Shown: positions 6,401-6,686 of the stretch, piece by piece | How the letters are laid out: every line of letters starts with the position of its first letter | Numbering within the stretch: position 1 is the stretch's first letter | Source of the DNA: Clostridia bacterium | GTDB taxonomy: Bacteria; Bacillota_A; Clostridia; TANB77; CAG-508 | DNA length: 6,686 bases | Direction of reading: 5' to 3' | NCBI GenBank assembly: GCA_022791475.1 | Contig: JAAVZD010000064.1 | Coordinates: forward strand, 1-6,686 | Notes under the pieces: model-generated | What the model was told of the DNA's origin: nothing | What the model saw: the letters and a program-made list of their open reading frames with translations, nothing else | Database searches by the model: none | Translations under genes and position numbers: made by a program

Positions 6401-6686
6401 ATAGAACGGTATCAGGATCGTGTGCCTGAGTCAGAGGAGGATGGTATCTCGTTCTGGAGTTTTAATTGTTATATAAAACAGTGCATAAATTCTCTAATAT
6501 TGTCAAAAATGAAAGAAACAGAAGAAAATATCCAAAGAGGCGAAATAGAGCCGGAAAAGATACGAAGCCTTGGAGGATGGATTAAGAAGCTGGCTGGCAG
6601 AGAATGTGAGATTCAGTCAGAAGGTTATGAAGTGGAAGGTAGAAATTATTTTAGAGTGAAGATTCCGATTTTTATAGAAAAATATC
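437..6686 (+). CDS. Giant multidomain GHKL ATPase / tandem PRTase / GAF-like protein (3' partial)
   Basis: One frame runs 2083 codons from ATG 437 to the window edge without a stop. Reading by motif, in order: residues 1-270, alpha/beta region of unknown family with strand-like IIYCVRV (86-92), KILILFEE (115-122) and CFFVSC (149-154); 270-455, GHKL ATPase; about 520-618, possible STAS-like domain; 695-735, lead-in HTHMRLGSTIHIDEFYEAEI; 742-922, degenerate PRTase-like unit ending in CxxC; 1003-1173, PRTase with intact PRPP loop and a second CxxC; about 1200-1600, mostly helical, no recognised family; about 1606-1780, GAF-like; 1876-2083, second degenerate GHKL. The final strand FRVKIPIF (2072-2079) matches the usual end of a GHKL fold, so the true stop is probably close. 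No signal peptide or transmembrane helix is apparent, suggesting a cytosolic protein. Function is not known; a nucleotide-dependent signalling or conflict/defence role is inference. Codon use is uniform along the gene and no frameshift was seen. Confidence 0.93.
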   Translation, partial: MKDTIVFRIDVDDEKSYAMLANFIYKREHHMGLSQEEMGHVTYKYYIGNSYRKLKRWARRISLDKTTYQSVNQPVNIKNITDKYEIIYCVRVNKDSDIVEFYNLFLIKHYYAELKILILFEECDRANYHKISQFLYRITSHDKDFYDSCFFVSCGEEQRAQINNIKLSRSFIPLQIVDQDNLVRLFGNSREVLSEKYLHRILNNREEKEDLGEKGDLVEGGIKLLKDIRKQLSAIPEEQAIQIFREMDIFAFNLLCYVISVKQKEAFDSLLLERYAFQMRQYSMAIRQLAENIVFHSKTGFGVIAVRVHKQNSSYMKQKYHVSGKGKERIFLEVIVSDFCGNNLSGNIAKNFVSNLEKEDDKKVFSGLKPSSFFDYEKERGEADAWKYFYRKPENIGKHYGLRIFQSVVSTFNGFFGAESHSGYRCEAGDCFFTYEDEGPGICMPGTRYHILMPLEIIQAVIRKQDLSLDSGLNIGNLVNHVLGYRIGDMSIAPISPAFLSQEHKDRQIVKWADDICGDLKKNVYDIVYISMEKMEEGNGEILAKALVMALYQLKRDVSAVLYQCSDSLKKNMFETLRIFFRSVSIEEMFYGLKVQIAFYSKEFEELIIDLGSESNTDNINAYIANMKCITSTEWYFNQDKKRYDLSRGADSYIPYDILHEIEIDHEKRTIFEHYTAVILNQSIQTPDFGCKLEHTHMRLGSTIHIDEFYEAEILFENKLFVSRFALLLVKDMKDRLQGVGKLTLYGYGTYSETVLVQMIDMIHGLYPEEIDADYIILEREEEKRGFLHKDRIRYNRLFQSEEDRINYFKDRKVATIVLINSTLKTHLRLISLFKEENRKDELDESWLLCNYAVLLIGNAQENRYWTLEDKKVKLVNGTINPTPTYFVHAHANYQEPSECVYCFPENPLAEIPLIEVNAASTIPNQGFGIIKEVKDLKLNYQRIKEEEDKFKCLKDKFIYGHIQRNENHFLYYFKTEHLWMCEKEKIRDSLHIWRQGWKREERLQYNIIVAPMHFSNAGFVELVNQEVFGGNAILLRIDFDKEYRCNAYTKFSYLRNYAEQLYKKDKRGMIRVHFVDDAIISGRTYHRAKSLVESVLGMDRNLNKIEIKVFDKVFVIVDRNSMHSRRQYVKNCDTDFYTFIHINISSLRNYGDSCIFCNLKNEAELLYSTASTKQIAEYWMHCIQKFKLYQLEEYNHKPLKDSDRAFRRLFCTHMAQSVLEEKNHGNDREQTIYLILRLLCKDYEGRREEKSKDRYEYFLSYLKCISRPFLVFRRAVKEAIFDILLLFIEAVIQEKSLRDVIKTVEGEKTYLKQRRLILLFNWIDKNILNDTELTKKDKRDLVRLLMKQLTELKSNYIIRPDKMEVIFRFMEEAGTEKGEFEVYYMTLIDRLVSSSSDTNKSIWLDHQISGNRFQYVTEDYRAWVILENTRAFRDGIEKLYIMASKEFRQISEKRIDDLKKCYDYHRAYSMFEDFLYKNTPELEAYRNAEDDLDRENIYEIKERIQRFIKTLPQLETIDFRKTAYSLECGNKNWSDIFYTEKQMLEGEIEEENEHAISGQLKRLINQECDSYQYGNFYKILNRDGYMEGEEISSGGADMIACCMKILKLCRESETKVLDKVEELAALFKIILKADRVQFIIENEDNNNLDKWKGNIEDKYNDIVRQCGSEHLPRLHIRGKKHYSVIVEKADNEDCNTELSQEVELLLSGMVQSKDRPRSYRRDREHGIVIWELENSQRSIWISIENHDWIGDEAGRGLKIARDMRRVMVFYQELKKKIFNPENDDFLNEISRFRKEQRIYNSNKVYTHTKDYQQEMQFEHAARYFMEGHEKENIRENYASYILNLLADINVSRYYRDGLHKRIYKYEKKIEKHASWGQLSAVLRDSKTFVYRESDGEKVSVRLEVLDIDEYTRILCEDSGRSVQELTLLIYSLILNAAEQGRGIREIQKEISNPDVQKEQKCVIVKLYKEGGDLIIENECEDSVHPEQIERYQDRVPESEEDGISFWSFNCYIKQCINSLILSKMKETEENIQRGEIEPEKIRSLGGWIKKLAGRECEIQSEGYEVEGRNYFRVKIPIFIEKY
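1244..1801 (+). other. Domain: N-terminal GHKL (Bergerat-fold) ATPase, residues 270-455
   Basis: The N-box region IRQLAENIVFHS (286-297) aligns with the SpoIIAB-like pattern in which Asn292 is the Mg-binding Asn and His296 the following His. The usual N-box acidic residue is Gln288 by this alignment, although Glu291 is adjacent. VIVSDFCGNN (334-343) is an imperfect G1 box keeping Asp338 and Gly341. HYGLRIFQSVV (399-409) followed by GAESHSG (417-423) is a G2-like segment. GTRYHILMPL (446-455) is the typical closing strand. GHKL proteins include histidine kinases, anti-sigma kinases and DNA gyrase/Hsp90-type ATPases; the short loops here are closest to kinase or anti-sigma forms. ATP binding is likely, but catalysis is uncertain given Gln288. 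Confidence 0.72.
1994..2290 (+). other. Domain: possible STAS-like alpha/beta region, about residues 520-618
   Basis: YDIVYISMEKM (525-535) is followed by a helix, then SAVLYQCSDSLKKNMF, then VQIAFYSKEFEELIIDLG. The order is strand, helix, strand ending in a Cys-Ser, helix, strand, helix, which resembles STAS-type folds. GHKL kinases and STAS proteins are classic partners in sigma-factor partner switching, so a fusion would make sense. The resemblance is of pattern only and could equally reflect another small alpha/beta domain. Confidence 0.3.
2660..3202 (+). other. Domain: degenerate PRTase-like unit, residues 742-922, ending in a CxxC knuckle
   Basis: This stretch can be laid on the canonical PRTase at 1003-1173. 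KVATIVLINSTLKTHLRLISLF matches the PRPP-loop strand and following helix, but the acidic pair is replaced by Ile820-Asn821 and the loop is about two residues shorter. NYAVLLIGNAQENRYW corresponds to VFDKVFVIVDRNSMHSRRQY. TYFVHAHA corresponds to YTFIHINI, with an aligned His (889 versus 1142). CVYC (900-903) corresponds to CIFC (1155-1158), and both units then run to an AST tripeptide. Without the acidic pair it is probably not catalytic and may be structural, dimer-forming or ligand-sensing. This is my own alignment by eye. Confidence 0.55.
3443..3955 (+). other. Domain: phosphoribosyltransferase with intact PRPP loop, residues 1003-1173
   Basis: IRVHFVDDAIISGRTYHRA (centred on Asp1077-Asp1078, Ser1082-Gly1083-Arg1084-Thr1085) is the PRPP-binding signature of type I PRTases: a hydrophobic strand, two acidic residues, a short hydrophobic turn, then S/T-G-R-T. 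Upstream, NIIVAPMHFSNAGFVELV (1007-1024) fits the first core strand and helix. Downstream, VFVIVDR (1080s motif followed about 40 residues later) and YTFIHINI (1138-1145) fit later core strands, and CIFC (1155-1158) closes the unit. Type I PRTases use PRPP in nucleotide salvage, but orphan versions also occur in stress-response and conflict operons. The substrate cannot be told from sequence. CxxC pairs next to a PRTase recall the zinc-bearing ComF type, though here the knuckle follows rather than precedes the core. Confidence 0.75.
5252..5776 (+). other. Domain: GAF-like sensor region, about residues 1606-1780
   Basis: An amphipathic helix (DKVEELAALFKIILK, 1619-1633) runs into the strand ADRVQFIIENE (1634-1644). 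This is the usual helix-then-strand opening of GAF domains, where the phrase normally reads as L-x-x-a-x-x-L-x-A-D-R-x-x-x-x-L. Later strands HYSVIVEKA, GIVIWELEN and SIWISIENH are followed by a long closing helix (LKIARDMRRVMVFYQELKKKI, 1758-1778). GAF domains bind small ligands such as cyclic nucleotides and often precede histidine-kinase cores, which fits the GHKL-like domain after it. The match is by pattern and no ligand residue can be named. Confidence 0.42.
6062..6685 (+). other. Domain: C-terminal degenerate GHKL domain, residues 1876-2083 (end of window)
   Basis: LTLLIYSLILNAAEQG (1926-1941) is an N-box with Asn1936; the usual acidic residue four positions earlier is Ser1932. CVIVKLYKEGGDLIIENECED (1962-1982) supplies two core strands, with Asn1978 where a DxGxG box would start, as in HPK10/AgrC-like kinases. 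EDGISFWSFNCYIKQ (2001-2015) resembles the G2 helix, and GRNYFRVKIPIF (2068-2079) is the closing strand. An upstream helical pair (about 1783-1875) could be a dimerisation stem like that of a histidine kinase. ATP binding is doubtful because the G1 box is missing, so the unit may be a pseudokinase-type interaction module. Confidence 0.6.

Overview
The window looks like chromosomal DNA of a low-GC, Gram-positive anaerobe, most likely a clostridial or Lachnospiraceae-type gut bacterium. The basis is AT-rich coding with heavy use of ATA, AGA and TTA codons, purine-rich ribosome sites, a cytidylate-kinase-like gene tail typical of Firmicutes, and a small element with IS66-type ends. This placement is inference from style; no marker gene is present.

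Layout. Positions 1-117 hold the last 38 codons of a cytidylate-kinase-like protein. Positions 118-436 are intergenic but dense. They contain a 101-bp palindromic insertion (176-276) with perfect 15-bp terminal inverted repeats and a perfect 8-bp target duplication (AAATAAGC), i.e. a MITE. This is followed by two tandem 20-bp units with the shared core AAAATATACGAAAA, a candidate extended -10 promoter, and a long GNRA-capped hairpin with a T7 tract that has the form of an intrinsic terminator only 35 nt before the next start codon. From 437 to the right edge runs one uninterrupted reading frame of at least 2083 codons that leaves the window open.

The giant protein is the main object of interest. 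Read by motif it is a chain of signalling and nucleotide-binding modules: an N-terminal alpha/beta region of unknown type; a GHKL (Bergerat-fold) ATPase with N-box and G2-like motifs; a possible STAS-like alpha/beta domain; two tandem phosphoribosyltransferase (PRTase)-like units, the first lacking the PRPP-loop acidic pair and the second carrying an intact FVDDAIISGRT loop, each closed by a CxxC knuckle; a long helical segment; a GAF-like domain; and a second, degenerate GHKL domain at the very C terminus. The protein therefore appears to carry two GHKL units and two PRTase units, each pair with one more canonical and one degenerate member. No transmembrane segment or signal peptide is apparent, so it is probably a cytosolic sensor/effector.

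A working hypothesis (inference) is a single-gene stress-response or conflict/defence switch. In it, the GAF-like and GHKL modules would sense and transduce, the PRTase pair would act on or bind a PRPP-type nucleotide substrate, and expression would be gated by the leader terminator. The window shows no partner gene on the left, and the right side is cut off.
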